64,000 nucleotides of DNA from Pacificispira sp033344895 (lineage in GTDB: Bacteria; Pseudomonadota; Alphaproteobacteria; UBA8366; Aestuariispiraceae). A program made the translations under genes and the position numbers. Numbering within the stretch: position 1 is the stretch's first letter; every line of letters starts with the position of its first letter. This document shows, piece by piece, positions 43,399 through 52,601 of the stretch. Below the pieces are notes generated by a model, which saw only the letters and a program-made list of their open reading frames with translations, was not told the origin of the DNA and made no database searches. The stretch covers positions 4,526,001-4,590,000 of the forward strand of contig OZ245920.1 of NCBI GenBank assembly GCA_965229685.1, in the 5' to 3' direction.

Positions 43399-43426
43399 TT
43401 GACAAGCTGATGCTTTTGCCTATACT
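43399..43426 (+). promoter_or_regulatory. Near-consensus sigma-70 promoter of the alpha operon (rpsM-rpsK-rpoA-rplQ)
   Basis: TTGACA (43399-43404), 16-base spacer, TATACT (43421-43426), then a GC-rich discriminator. It sits in the 310-base gap between adk and rpsM and would give a leader of about 210 bases, where S4-type control of the alpha operon would act in other bacteria. I see no other feature in the gap. Confidence 0.75.
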
Positions 43427-43642
43427 CCGCGCGCTTCGCAGGGCGGAGCAGGCGGAAGCGCTTGAAATATAAGCGACTTCGGGGTTGGCGCTTCAATACC
43501 AGTCCCAGTTACGGATCGATTGAGCCGCATGGGGATATCCCAGAGGATATTCCGAGGCGAAACCGATCCGACCGAAACGAGATGGATCGATGGACGGAGA
43601 CGTCAATGGCGTCTCCTAAACACGTTTGAAGGAGTACGCGAC

Positions 43643-44011
43643 GTGGCACGTATCGCCGGCGTTAACATTCCGACCAACAAGCGGGTGCTGGTCGCGCTGA
43701 CCTACATCACGGGGATCGGTCGCACCAAATCCCAGGAAATCCTGGCCGCGTGCAACGTCGAGCCGACGACGCGCGTCAACGAGCTGGGTGAAGACGAGCT
43801 GGCTCGCATTCGCGAGGTCATCGACCGCGACCATACGGTCGAAGGGGACCTGCGCCGCGAAGTCGCGATGAACATCAAGCGCCTGATGGACCTTGGTTGC
43901 TACCGCGGTCTGCGTCACCGCAAGGGCCTGCCGGTCCGTGGCCAGCGTACGCATACCAATGCGCGCACCCGCAAGGGCCCGGCCAAGGCGATTGCCGGTA
44001 AGAAGAAGTAA
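43643..44011 (+). CDS. rpsM: 30S ribosomal protein S13
   Basis: 122 residues from GTG 43643 (M-ARIAGVNIPTNKRV), with GAAGGAG eight bases upstream; a longer frame from 43520 is not conserved. YITGIGRTKSQEIL and the C-terminal GLRHRKGLPVRGQRTHTNAR tail, which contacts P-site tRNA, are present. First gene of the alpha operon. Confidence 0.98.
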   Translation: MARIAGVNIPTNKRVLVALTYITGIGRTKSQEILAACNVEPTTRVNELGEDELARIREVIDRDHTVEGDLRREVAMNIKRLMDLGCYRGLRHRKGLPVRGQRTHTNARTRKGPAKAIAGKKK

Positions 44012-44084
44012 TTCCGATCGCCCTGCGCGGGCGGTCCGGCGCGCGGCGGTGTTTCGCGCGCCAAGATGAAGGACGAAAGAGACA

Positions 44085-44471
44085 ATGGCTAAGGCTCCTG
44101 TTCGCAAGCGTAAGGAACGGAAGAACATCGCGTCGGGCATCGCCCACGTGAATTCGACGTTCAACAACACGATGATCACCATTACCGACGTCCAGGGGAA
44201 CGCGATTTCCTGGTCTTCGGCCGGCTCGAAGGGCTTCAAGGGAAGCCGGAAGTCCACGCCGTTCGCGGCGCAGATGGCGGCCGAAGAAGCTGGTGCGAAG
44301 GCGCAGGATCACGGCGTGAAGACGCTGGAAGTCAACGTCAAGGGCCCGGGGTCGGGACGTGAATCGGCTCTGCGTGCGCTGCAGTCGGTCGGTTTCCAGA
44401 TCACTGCCATTCGCGACGTGACCCCGATTCCGCACAACGGCTGCCGTCCGCGCAAACGCCGTCGGGTCTGA
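44085..44471 (+). CDS. rpsK: 30S ribosomal protein S11
   Basis: 128 residues. GIAHVNSTFNNTMITITD, SAGSKGFKGSRKSTPFAAQ and DVTPIPHNGCRPRKRRRV are diagnostic. Platform protein next to the Shine-Dalgarno helix. It lies between rpsM and rpoA; rpsD is not in this window. Confidence 0.98.
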   Translation: MAKAPVRKRKERKNIASGIAHVNSTFNNTMITITDVQGNAISWSSAGSKGFKGSRKSTPFAAQMAAEEAGAKAQDHGVKTLEVNVKGPGSGRESALRALQSVGFQITAIRDVTPIPHNGCRPRKRRRV

Positions 44472-44601
44472 CCGATTTCTCGGGGCGGCCGTCCGGTTTC
44501 ACCGACGGCCCGCCGCCAGCGACCAGGGCGAGCGGTGCCATTTCCGCACCGTTATCCACGCCGGGTCCCACGCTTTACTTGAGCTATGAGGCGAGAACCA
44601 A

Positions 44602-45636
44602 ATGAGTGATATTGCCGCGAACGCCCAGAAAAACTGGCAGGCCCTGATTAAGCCGAAGAAGCTGGAAGTCAGCCCCGGCTACGATCCGCGCCGGATCGCC
44701 AATGTCGTCGCCGAGCCGCTGGAGCGTGGTTTTGGCCTGACGCTTGGCAACGCGCTGCGCCGGGTTCTGCTGAGCTCGCTGCAGGGAGCGGCCGTGACCT
44801 CGATTCAGATTGACGGCGTGCTGCACGAATTCTCGTCGATCCCGGGTGTCCGCGAAGACGTCACCGACATCGTCCTGAACGTGAAGGCGCTGGCCCTGCG
44901 CATGCATGGCGAAGGCCCGAAGAAGATGCGCCTGTCCTGCGAAGGCCCCTGCGAAGCGACCGCAGGCATGATCGAGACCGGCCATGACATCGAAGTCATG
45001 AACCCGGATCTCGTCCTGTGCACGCTGGACAGCGGCGCGAAGCTGAACATCGAGTTCACGGTCGACAACGGCATGGGCTACGTCCCGGCGACCCAGAATC
45101 GTCCGGAAGACGCCCCGATCGGCCTGATCCCGGTCGACTCGGTCTTCAGCCCGGTGCGCAAGGTCTCCTACAAGGTCGAAAACACCCGCGTCGGTCAGGT
45201 CACGGACTATGACAAGCTGTCCATGTCCCTGGAAACCAACGGTGCGGTGACCCCGGAAGACGCCGTGGCGCTCGCCGCCCGCGTCCTTCAGGACCAGCTC
45301 CAGATCTTCATCAATTTCGAGGAGCCGGAAGTCCGCACCGAGGAAGACCGCCCGTCGGAACTGCCGTTCAACAAGAACCTGCTGCGCAAGGTGGACGAAC
45401 TGGAACTGTCCGTCCGCTCGGCGAACTGCCTGAAGAACGACAACATCGTCTATATCGGCGATCTGGTTCAGAAGACGGAATCCGAAATGCTGCGCACGCC
45501 GAACTTCGGCCGCAAGTCGCTGAACGAGATCAAGGAAGTTCTCGGTCAGATGGGCCTGTCGCTCGGCATGGAAATCACCAATTGGCCGCCCGACAACATC
45601 GAGGACCTGGCCAAGAAACTGGAAGAGCCGTTCTGA
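44602..45636 (+). CDS. rpoA: DNA-directed RNA polymerase subunit alpha
   Basis: 344 residues. The N-terminal dimerisation domain shows GFGLTLGNALRRVLLSSLQGAAV, and the C-terminal domain ends in the DNA- and activator-binding helices NCLKNDNIVYIGDLVQKTESEML and NFGRKSLNEIKEVL. It assembles with RpoB and RpoC encoded at 16.1-24.8 kb. Confidence 0.99.
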   Translation: MSDIAANAQKNWQALIKPKKLEVSPGYDPRRIANVVAEPLERGFGLTLGNALRRVLLSSLQGAAVTSIQIDGVLHEFSSIPGVREDVTDIVLNVKALALRMHGEGPKKMRLSCEGPCEATAGMIETGHDIEVMNPDLVLCTLDSGAKLNIEFTVDNGMGYVPATQNRPEDAPIGLIPVDSVFSPVRKVSYKVENTRVGQVTDYDKLSMSLETNGAVTPEDAVALAARVLQDQLQIFINFEEPEVRTEEDRPSELPFNKNLLRKVDELELSVRSANCLKNDNIVYIGDLVQKTESEMLRTPNFGRKSLNEIKEVLGQMGLSLGMEITNWPPDNIEDLAKKLEEPF

Positions 45637-45750
45637 TTTGACGGCTGGAACCGAGAGTTGAATACGCGTTTCGTCCCCCGCCGGCTGTAGCCTTGAGCGA
45701 CCGGCGGAGACGCCTCAGAAACCACTGTTACCTATGGAAGGACGAGTATC

Positions 45751-46170
45751 ATGCGGCATTTGAACAAGGGGCGTAAGCTCAACCGTACCGCCGAACACCG
45801 CAAGGCGATGTTCTCGAACATGGCCAACGCGCTGATCAAGCACGAGCAGATCGTGACCACGCTGCCGAAGGCGAAAGAGCTGAAGCGCGTTGCCGACAAG
45901 CTGATCACGCTGGGCAAGAAGGGCGGGCTGCACCGTCGCCGCCAGGCCTACTCGCAGCTGCGCGACGATGCGATGGTCAAGAAGCTGTTCGACGTCCTGG
46001 GCCCGCGCTACGAAGCCCGCCCGGGTGGCTACACCCGCGTCCTGAAGGCCGGCTACCGCTATGGCGACAGCGCCCCGATGGCAGTCATCGAACTGGTCGA
46101 GCGCGACGAAAGCGCCAAGGGTCAGGACAGCGGCCCGACGCAGGAAGTCGAAGCCGCCGCGGAAGAATAA
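45751..46170 (+). CDS. rplQ: 50S ribosomal protein L17
   Basis: 139 residues. MRHLNKGRKLNRTAEHRKAMFSNM and TLPKAKELKRVADKLITLGK are typical, with an acidic C-terminal tail (TQEVEAAAEE). Last gene of the alpha operon; an intrinsic terminator follows 29 bases after the stop. Confidence 0.98.
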   Translation: MRHLNKGRKLNRTAEHRKAMFSNMANALIKHEQIVTTLPKAKELKRVADKLITLGKKGGLHRRRQAYSQLRDDAMVKKLFDVLGPRYEARPGGYTRVLKAGYRYGDSAPMAVIELVERDESAKGQDSGPTQEVEAAAEE

Positions 46171-46199
46171 TCCGCGACGCGACGGAACGTTACGGCAAA

Positions 46200-46227
46200 G
46201 GCGGCGCCCCATAGGCGCCGCCTTTTT
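46200..46227 (+). terminator. Intrinsic terminator after rplQ
   Basis: GGCGGCGCC (46200-46208), loop CCATA, GGCGCCGCC (46214-46222), then TTTTT (46223-46227). Nine perfect base pairs and a T-run directly after the stem. It closes the ribosomal block. Confidence 0.93.
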
Positions 46228-46312
46228 CGTGCCTTTGCTCCATGTACTGGATGGCTGCATTGCCTTGTGGAGACATCTTTCAAACCGGGGCGTCGCTTCC
46301 TACACTAAGGGG

Positions 46313-47719
46313 ATGATGATACGCTCCCTTTCCGCCTTTGGGCTCACCCTTCTTTCTGTCTTCGCCCTGGCCGGTCCGGCGGCCGCCCAGCAGGTGCCGC
46401 AGAGCCGTGAACAGATCACGCTCAGCTATGCGCCCCTGGTGGAGCAGGTCGCGCCGGCGGTGGTGAACATCTATGCGACCAAGGTGGTGGAAGCGGCGCG
46501 GTTCCGTAGTCCGTTGTTCAACGACCCGTTCTTTCAGCGCTTTTTCGGTGACAATTTCGGCGGCACGCGACGCCGGTCGGAAAATTCGCTCGGCTCCGGG
46601 GTGATCGCCTCGCAGGATGGGCTGGTGGTCACCAATCATCACGTCATTGCCGATGCGGACGACATTCAGGTCATCCTGCGCGATCGCCGAGAGTTCCAGG
46701 CCGAACTGATCCTGTCGGACGAGCGTACGGACCTGGCGGTTCTGAAGCTGAAGAACCCGCAGGGGAACCTGCCCGTCGTCACGCTGGGCGATTCGGATTC
46801 CGTTTCCGTCGGCGATCTGGTGCTTGCCATCGGCAACCCGTTCGGCGTGGGGCAGACGGTCACCAGCGGTATCGTGTCGGGACTTGCCCGGACATCCGTG
46901 GACATTTCGGACTATCAGTCCTTCATTCAGACCGATGCGGCGATCAACCCCGGCAATTCGGGTGGTGCCCTGGTCGCGATGGACGGCAAGCTGATCGGAA
47001 TCAATACCGCGATCTTCTCCGGCAGCGGCGGATCGCATGGCATCGGCTTCGCAATTCCGTCCAACATGGTGGCGGCCGTGCTGCGCAGCGCCGCATCGGG
47101 CGAAACGCTGGTCCGCCCCTGGCTGGGCTTCTCCGGCCGCGCCGTTGACTGGGATATTGCCGCAGCCCTTGGCATGGAGCGTCCCCACGGTGTCATCGTC
47201 GAACAGATCCGCGCGGGCGGGCCGGCGGCGGCAGCTGATCTGCGCGCCGGAGACATCGTGACCGAAGTCGACGGCAAGCCGGTTGAGGACATCAAGAATC
47301 TGCGGTTCCGCGCGGCAACCAAAGGCGTCGGAGAGACCGTCCAACTGACCGTGATCCGCGATGGCAAGACGTTGAACCGGAGTTTTGCCCTGATCGCCCC
47401 CCCGGAAGACCCGCCGCGGGATCCGATCACGATCAGACGCAATGCGCCCTTTGCCGGCGCGGTGTTTATCAACCTTTCTCCTGCGGTCACAGAGGAACTT
47501 GGCCTGCAACGCGACCGCGACGGCGTGATGGCGGTTGAGATCGCGAATGGATCCCCGGCAGCAAGGCTCGGCCTGAAGCCCGGCGATATCCTGCGTTCGG
47601 TCAACGGGTTCGAGATCGAAACCACCAAGGATCTCGCACGGGTGATGAACGATCCGCCTAGTGTCTGGCGTTTGGTCATCGACCGGAACGGCGATCGAAA
47701 AACGGTTGAGGTCCGCTAG
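46313..47719 (+). CDS. Deg/HtrA-family periplasmic serine protease with two PDZ domains
   Basis: 468 residues. A signal peptide (cleavage near GPAAAQQ) is followed by a trypsin-like domain with triad H110 (VVTNHHVI), D140 (ERTDLAVLKL) and S216 (NPGNSGGAL), then PDZ1 (about 265-350, RPWLGFSGRAVDWDIA) and PDZ2 (about 385-465, GLKPGDILRSVNGFEIET). It acts in periplasmic protein quality control. AAGGGG lies directly before two tandem ATGs (46313, 46316); either may be used. The rarA gene starts three bases after its stop. DegP versus DegQ cannot be decided from sequence alone. Confidence 0.93.
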   Translation: MMIRSLSAFGLTLLSVFALAGPAAAQQVPQSREQITLSYAPLVEQVAPAVVNIYATKVVEAARFRSPLFNDPFFQRFFGDNFGGTRRRSENSLGSGVIASQDGLVVTNHHVIADADDIQVILRDRREFQAELILSDERTDLAVLKLKNPQGNLPVVTLGDSDSVSVGDLVLAIGNPFGVGQTVTSGIVSGLARTSVDISDYQSFIQTDAAINPGNSGGALVAMDGKLIGINTAIFSGSGGSHGIGFAIPSNMVAAVLRSAASGETLVRPWLGFSGRAVDWDIAAALGMERPHGVIVEQIRAGGPAAAADLRAGDIVTEVDGKPVEDIKNLRFRAATKGVGETVQLTVIRDGKTLNRSFALIAPPEDPPRDPITIRRNAPFAGAVFINLSPAVTEELGLQRDRDGVMAVEIANGSPAARLGLKPGDILRSVNGFEIETTKDLARVMNDPPSVWRLVIDRNGDRKTVEVR

Positions 47720-47722
47720 ATC

Positions 47723-49051
47723 ATGGCGCCCGCTGCCTCCGGCCCCGTTCCGGGACTCTTTGAAGCCGAGGCGCCGAGACCGCTTGCCGACCGGCTGCGA
47801 CCGAAATCGCTGGAGCAGGTCGTCGGGCAGGATCATCTGATCGGACCGGAGGGCTCGCTGCGTCGGATGCTCGACAACGGGCGCCTGACATCCCTGATTC
47901 TGTGGGGCGGACCGGGCTGCGGTAAGACCACCCTCGCGCGGCTTCTGGCGGAACAGAGTGGCCTGACCTTCGAGCCGCTATCGGCGGTGTTCTCCGGGGT
48001 TGCAGATCTGCGCAAGGTCTTCGAGCGCGCCGCGTCCCGCCGGCAGGCAGGCGAGGGCACGCTGTTGTTCGTGGACGAGATTCACAGGTTCAACCGGGCC
48101 CAGCAGGACGGTTTCCTGCCAGTGGTCGAGGATGGGACGGTCGTGCTGATCGGGGCGACGACGGAGAATCCCAGTTTCGAGCTGAACGCGGCCCTGCTCT
48201 CACGCTGTCAGGTCTTCGTTCTGAACCGGCTCGACGAGGTCGCGCTGGCCCGGATGCTTGAGCGGGCGGAGGAAGCCGAAGGGCGCGCCCTGCCGCTTGA
48301 CGAGGATGCGCGGGTTGCGGTGATCGCCATGGCGGATGGGGACGGCCGTTATCTGCTGAACATGGCGGAGGCGTTGTTCGCGCTCGGCACGACGGAAAAG
48401 ATGAACCCGGCCGGACTGGCCGCGGCGGTTCAGCGGCGGCTGCCGGTCTATGACAAGCATCAGGACAGTCACTTCAACCTGATCAGCGCGCTGCACAAAT
48501 CCCTGCGAGGTTCTGATTGTGATGCGGCGCTCTACTGGTTCGGCCGCATGCTGGAAGGCGGGGAAGACCCGCTCTATGTCGCGCGGCGCCTCGTCCGGTT
48601 CGCCTATGAGGATATTGGTCTGGCCGACCCCCAGGCGGCCCATCAGGCGCTGATGGCGTGGGACACCTATGAGCGGCTGGGCAGCCCGGAAGGAGAGCTG
48701 GCCCTGGCGCAGGCCGTCATCTATCTGGCGACGGCCCCGAAATCCAATGCCGCCTACGGCGCCTACAAGTCGGCGCGCCGGGCGGCGAAGGAGACCGGTT
48801 CCCTGATGCCGCCGAAACATATCCTGAATGCCCCGACCCGAATGATGAAAGATCAGGGCTACGGTAAGAACTATGCCTATGACCACGACGCGCCGGACGG
48901 CTTCTCTGGGCAGAACTACTTCCCGGACACCATGTCGCGCGCCAAGCTGTACCAGCCGGTGGAGCGCGGATTCGAACGCGAGATCAAGAAACGCCTGGAC
49001 TACTGGGACGGGTTGAGACGAAAGCGGCGACAGGCCGAGATTGAGGATTAG
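47723..49051 (+). CDS. rarA: Replication-associated recombination protein A (RarA/MgsA), AAA+ ATPase
   Basis: 442 residues. Acts at stalled replication forks, related to clamp-loader ATPases. PLADRLRPKSLEQVVGQDHL opens the AAA+ domain; Walker A is GGPGCGKTT (62-70), Walker B is LLFVDEIHR (118-121 DEIH), sensor-1 is GATTENPSFELN. The C-terminal tetramerisation region includes YEDIGLADPQA and PPKHILNAPTRMMKDQGYG. It starts three bases after the protease gene, a pair often seen in alphaproteobacteria. Confidence 0.96.
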   Translation: MAPAASGPVPGLFEAEAPRPLADRLRPKSLEQVVGQDHLIGPEGSLRRMLDNGRLTSLILWGGPGCGKTTLARLLAEQSGLTFEPLSAVFSGVADLRKVFERAASRRQAGEGTLLFVDEIHRFNRAQQDGFLPVVEDGTVVLIGATTENPSFELNAALLSRCQVFVLNRLDEVALARMLERAEEAEGRALPLDEDARVAVIAMADGDGRYLLNMAEALFALGTTEKMNPAGLAAAVQRRLPVYDKHQDSHFNLISALHKSLRGSDCDAALYWFGRMLEGGEDPLYVARRLVRFAYEDIGLADPQAAHQALMAWDTYERLGSPEGELALAQAVIYLATAPKSNAAYGAYKSARRAAKETGSLMPPKHILNAPTRMMKDQGYGKNYAYDHDAPDGFSGQNYFPDTMSRAKLYQPVERGFEREIKKRLDYWDGLRRKRRQAEIED

Positions 49052-49063
49052 GGGGCGCAGAAA

Positions 49064-49816
49064 ATGGATATCGCGACGCTTGTGGCCAGCCCGGAGGCGT
49101 GGGTCGCCCTGGTGACCTTGATTGTGATGGAAGTTGTTCTGGGGATCGACAACCTTGTCTTCATTTCGATCCTGACCAACAAGCTGCCGGAGGCGGATCG
49201 ACCCCGGGCCCGCCAGTTGGGCATCGGCGCGGCGCTGATCATGCGGCTTTGCCTGTTGAGCCTGCTGTTCGTTCTGGTCGGTCTGACACAGCCGGTTGTG
49301 ACCGTGTTCGAAGTGGATTTCTCGTGGCGCGATCTGATCCTGATCGCCGGCGGCCTGTTCCTGGTCTGGAAGGCGACCACCGAAATTCATCACCACGTCG
49401 ACCCCGGGGAAGAAGAGGAAGAAAAGAATACAGCCGGCAAGATCGGTTTCGGGATCGCGATCATGCAGATCTTGCTGCTCGACATGGTCTTTTCCGTCGA
49501 CAGCATCCTGACCGCCGTCGGCATGACGCCGCATCTGCCGATCATGATCTGCGCCGTGGTCGTCTCCGTCCTGGTGATGCTGTTCGCCAGCGGCCCGCTG
49601 GCCCGCTTCATTGACCGCAACCCGACCGTCGTCATGCTGGCGCTCAGTTTCCTGCTGATGATCGGGATGCTGCTGATCGCGGAGGGATTTGGCGCCCATG
49701 TGCCGAAAGGCTACGTCTATGCCGCAATGGCATTTTCCGGCCTGGTGGAGGTTCTGAACATGGCGGCACGCCGGGCCCGGCGTATTCGGACGGAGAAAAG
49801 CGGGCTACAGGGCTGA
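49064..49816 (+). CDS. TerC-family integral membrane protein
   Basis: 250 residues with about seven hydrophobic segments. The family signatures are VMEVVLGIDNLVFISIL (about 21-37) and LLLDMVFSVDSILTAVGM, each with a membrane-embedded acidic residue, separated by an acidic cytoplasmic loop (GEEEEEKN). TerC relatives are linked to metal ion (Mn, Ca) export and tellurite resistance, or to co-translocational metalation of exported proteins; the role here is inferred from family only. It follows rarA by 12 bases and converges with the PAS gene 15 bases later. Confidence 0.88.
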   Translation: MDIATLVASPEAWVALVTLIVMEVVLGIDNLVFISILTNKLPEADRPRARQLGIGAALIMRLCLLSLLFVLVGLTQPVVTVFEVDFSWRDLILIAGGLFLVWKATTEIHHHVDPGEEEEEKNTAGKIGFGIAIMQILLLDMVFSVDSILTAVGMTPHLPIMICAVVVSVLVMLFASGPLARFIDRNPTVVMLALSFLLMIGMLLIAEGFGAHVPKGYVYAAMAFSGLVEVLNMAARRARRIRTEKSGLQG

Positions 49817-49831
49817 CGGTCTTGTTGTCGA

Positions 49832-50374
49832 TCAGTCGTTGATCGATATCCGGAAAAGCTCCGCTTCGGCATTGCCGATCGGCCAGTCCTGCCGGTAGCG
49901 CGCGGTCAGGTCGACCATCGGATTGCGATCGGCGATGAAGACCAGAACATTCATCATCATCGTGATCCGGCCGTCATGGCCCAGCGGCAGAATTGCTTCT
50001 TCAACCCCTCGGACTTCCGGCACCGGGCCGTGGTATCCCATATAGTCGACATGCGGTTCCCCCGTTCGGGCGACATTTTCCAGCGCATTCCAAATGTCCG
50101 ACCCCGGTCCCTTTCTCGGGATGTCGCGATGCCGCAGGCCCGTATAGGAGCCGCTGACATGGCGGTCGACATAGGTGCCGATCAGGCGAAATCGGAAATC
50201 CAAAGGGTCGTGGTCGACATCGATCAGAATGATATGCGGGATGACGCTGGGGATATCGATGGGATCGATGTCCTCGCGGCGCGGCATCGTGCGGTTGCCA
50301 CGCTTCTGGTTCCAGTAGGCGAATGCCTCCTGGACAATGGGATGCAGATTGCCGATGTGATTGCTTCGGACCAT
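49832..50374 (-). CDS. PAS-domain protein (PAS_5 family), probable small sensor
   Basis: 180 residues from the ATG at 50374, chosen because GGGAAG lies five bases upstream on this strand; an in-frame ATG at 50443 would add 23 unremarkable residues. The conserved part resembles the PAS_5 family common in Rhodospirillales: AYWNQKRGNRTMPRREDIDPIDIP, then DPLDFRFRLIGTYVDRHVSG and a C-terminal VEEAILPLGHDGRITMMMNVLVF. No output domain is attached. Ligand and partner are unknown. Confidence 0.8.
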   Translation of the reverse strand: MVRSNHIGNLHPIVQEAFAYWNQKRGNRTMPRREDIDPIDIPSVIPHIILIDVDHDPLDFRFRLIGTYVDRHVSGSYTGLRHRDIPRKGPGSDIWNALENVARTGEPHVDYMGYHGPVPEVRGVEEAILPLGHDGRITMMMNVLVFIADRNPMVDLTARYRQDWPIGNAEAELFRISIND

Positions 50375-50551
50375 GAACTTCCCAAACAATGGATCGGATT
50401 GGTTGCGCGGAAGTCGCGGAAAACCGCGAAAATGAAGCGCCATTCTGGCGACGACGAGATGCTACTCCAACTCTTCGCGCTTGGGTAGCTTTGAATCCGG
50501 TCGCTTGGCGGTGCTTGCATAGGACCCTGCCCGGACGCATAACCTCAAACC

Positions 50552-50932
50552 ATGAAAACGGTTCTTGCCATTGCGGCCGGTGGTGCCCTGGGGGCGCTGG
50601 CCCGCCATTACTTCGCCGCGCAGATCATGCGCTGGACGGCGGGCGGATTCCCCTGGGGAATTTTCGCGGCCAATATTCTGGGCAGTTTTCTGATGGGGAT
50701 CGTGATTCACGCCCTGACGCACCTGTCGGAACCGATGCCGGGCCTCAAGGCCTTTCTGACCGTCGGCTTCCTGGGCGCTTTCACGACCTTTTCCACCTAT
50801 GCGTTGGATATCGTGCTGCTGATCGAACGCGGGCAGGTAGCCCTTGCCGCGGGATATGCCGTCGGCTCTGCGGTTCTGGCGGTGTTGGGACTGATTGCCG
50901 GCATGGCGCTGGCCAGGATGGTGATGGGATGA
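50552..50932 (+). CDS. crcB: Fluoride channel CrcB (Fluc)
   Basis: 126 residues, four membrane helices. Dual-topology dimeric channel that expels fluoride. GGALGALARHYFAAQI, NILGSFLMGI and the pore motif GFLGAFTTFSTYALD, with the conserved Phe and Thr/Ser residues, are present. The 100 bases upstream do not show a fluoride-riboswitch consensus that I can see. Its stop overlaps the next start as ATGA. Confidence 0.95.
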   Translation: MKTVLAIAAGGALGALARHYFAAQIMRWTAGGFPWGIFAANILGSFLMGIVIHALTHLSEPMPGLKAFLTVGFLGAFTTFSTYALDIVLLIERGQVALAAGYAVGSAVLAVLGLIAGMALARMVMG

Positions 50933-51921
50933 GCGGCGTTCAGACCCTGGAGGTTCGCCCGGACGAGGACGGGATGCGTCTGGATCGCTGGATCCGGACG
51001 CGCTGCCCGGACATGCCCCACGGGCGCATGCAGAAGGCCCTGCGCAAGGGCGAGATCCGGCTGGACGGCGGACGGGCAAAGACGGATTCGCGGGTTGCTG
51101 CCGGACAGACGGTGCGAATCCCACCCTATGAGGCGGCACCGCCGCCCGGACAGCGCGCGCCGAAGGGGCCGGATCCCCGGGACGAGGCTTTTGTCCGAAA
51201 GCTGGTGATCTTTCGCAATGCCGGCATTCTGGCGATCGACAAACCGCCGGGTCTTGCGGTTCAGGGCGGCAGCAAGACCGACCGGCATCTGGACGGCATG
51301 CTGGAATTCCTGACCTTCGATGCCGAGGATAAGCCGCGTCTGGTTCACCGGTTGGACAAGGATACCAGCGGCGTGATGCTGCTGGCGCGCGACCGAACGA
51401 CCGCCACTGACCTGGGACGAGCCCTGAAGGGCCGCCAGATGCAGAAGATCTATTGGGCGATCACGGCCGGCGTGCCGGACCCTGACGAAGGCACGATCCG
51501 TATCCCGCTTTCGAAGCAGGGCGGTGCGGGGGGCGAACGCGTCGTCGCCGATCCGGAGGAGGGGCAATCCGCCGTCACCGAGTTTCGTGTAATGGAACGG
51601 GCGGCGAACAAGGCCGCGCTGGTCGCCCTGTGGCCCAGAACCGGGCGCACGCATCAGATCCGCGCGCATCTCGCCGCAATTGGCACGCCGATCCTGGGGG
51701 ATGGCAAGTATGGCGGAAAGGCCGCGTTCCCGCCGGGCGATGAATTGCCGAAGGGACTGCATCTGCATGCGCGATCGCTGACCCTGCCGGCCGGTGTGCC
51801 GGGGGCTGGCGCCCGCATCGTCGCGCAACCGCCCCCGCATTTCCGAAAGACGCTGTCCCTGTTCGAATTCGAGACCGCCGGTCCGGATTTCGACGATCCC
51901 TTTGCTGACCTGATGGAGTGA
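50929..51921 (+). CDS. RluA-family 23S rRNA pseudouridine synthase (RluC-like)
   Basis: 330 residues from the ATG overlapping crcB. An S4 RNA-binding domain (about 8-65, MRLDRWIRTRCPDMPHGRMQ) is followed by the catalytic domain with HRLDKDTSG (catalytic D143), the later RTGRTHQIRAHLAAIG and GDGKYGG. It isomerises uridines in 23S rRNA, most like RluC. An upstream in-frame extension from 50389 runs through crcB and is not coding. It is tightly coupled with crcB and the HAD gene. Confidence 0.93.
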   Translation: MSGVQTLEVRPDEDGMRLDRWIRTRCPDMPHGRMQKALRKGEIRLDGGRAKTDSRVAAGQTVRIPPYEAAPPPGQRAPKGPDPRDEAFVRKLVIFRNAGILAIDKPPGLAVQGGSKTDRHLDGMLEFLTFDAEDKPRLVHRLDKDTSGVMLLARDRTTATDLGRALKGRQMQKIYWAITAGVPDPDEGTIRIPLSKQGGAGGERVVADPEEGQSAVTEFRVMERAANKAALVALWPRTGRTHQIRAHLAAIGTPILGDGKYGGKAAFPPGDELPKGLHLHARSLTLPAGVPGAGARIVAQPPPHFRKTLSLFEFETAGPDFDDPFADLME

Positions 51922-51923
51922 CC

Positions 51924-52601
51924 ATGAGAACACCGCGGCTCATCGTTTTCGATTGCGACGGGACCTTGGTGGATAGCGGGCATATCATCGTGTCGACCCT
52001 GTCCGCCGCATGGCGGGCAGAGGGGCTGGAGCCGCCGGACGCAGATGCCATGCGTCATCAGATCGGCCTGCCACTGGTTCAGGCGATCGCCAATCTGGCA
52101 CCATCAGCAGGAAACGCCCTGCACGAAAAACTGGCAGAGAATTACAAGTCGGTGTTCGTCGGCGGCCGTGAGGTCGGCGCGCATGAAGAACCCTTGTATG
52201 AAGATTGCGCGACAGTCCTAGAGACACTGGCCGGTCAGGAAACCTATCTTCTGGGCGTGGCAACGGGTAAGGGGCGCCGGGGATTGGGGCATACGCTGGC
52301 ACGCCATGGCATTGGGCACCACTTCACGGTTCTGAAGACGGCTGATGACGGGCCGGGGAAACCGAACCCCGACATCTTGATTGATGCCATGGAAGAGTTA
52401 GGTGTTAAGCCTTGGCACACGGCAATGATCGGCGATACGGTATTCGATGTGACGATGGCGGTCCGGGCCGGCGCTCATGCAATCGGCGTTTCCTGGGGGT
52501 ATCATCCGCCATCCGAGTTGCGAAAAGCGGGCGCGCGCGCCGTCGCCGAGCGCTTTGCTGACATTCCCGGTCTTCTGCAAACGATATGGAGCGATGAGTA
52601 A
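51924..52601 (+). CDS. HAD-superfamily hydrolase, phosphoglycolate-phosphatase-like
   Basis: 225 residues. Motif I is FDCDGTLVDSG (D10 nucleophile, D12), motif II lies around GVATGKG, the motif III lysine is in GPGKPNPDI, and motif IV is MIGDTVFDVTMAV. A helical cap domain lies between I and II. This is HAD subfamily IA, with a phosphosugar or phosphoglycolate substrate likely but unproven. The start ATG is two bases after the synthase stop; its TAA shares one base with the AsmA ATG. Confidence 0.88.
   Translation: MRTPRLIVFDCDGTLVDSGHIIVSTLSAAWRAEGLEPPDADAMRHQIGLPLVQAIANLAPSAGNALHEKLAENYKSVFVGGREVGAHEEPLYEDCATVLETLAGQETYLLGVATGKGRRGLGHTLARHGIGHHFTVLKTADDGPGKPNPDILIDAMEELGVKPWHTAMIGDTVFDVTMAVRAGAHAIGVSWGYHPPSELRKAGARAVAERFADIPGLLQTIWSDE

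Noticed and set aside
50444..50551. Fluoride riboswitch upstream of crcB
   Set aside because: The conserved core of the crcB RNA motif is not recognisable in the roughly 100 bases before the gene, and the gap is short.
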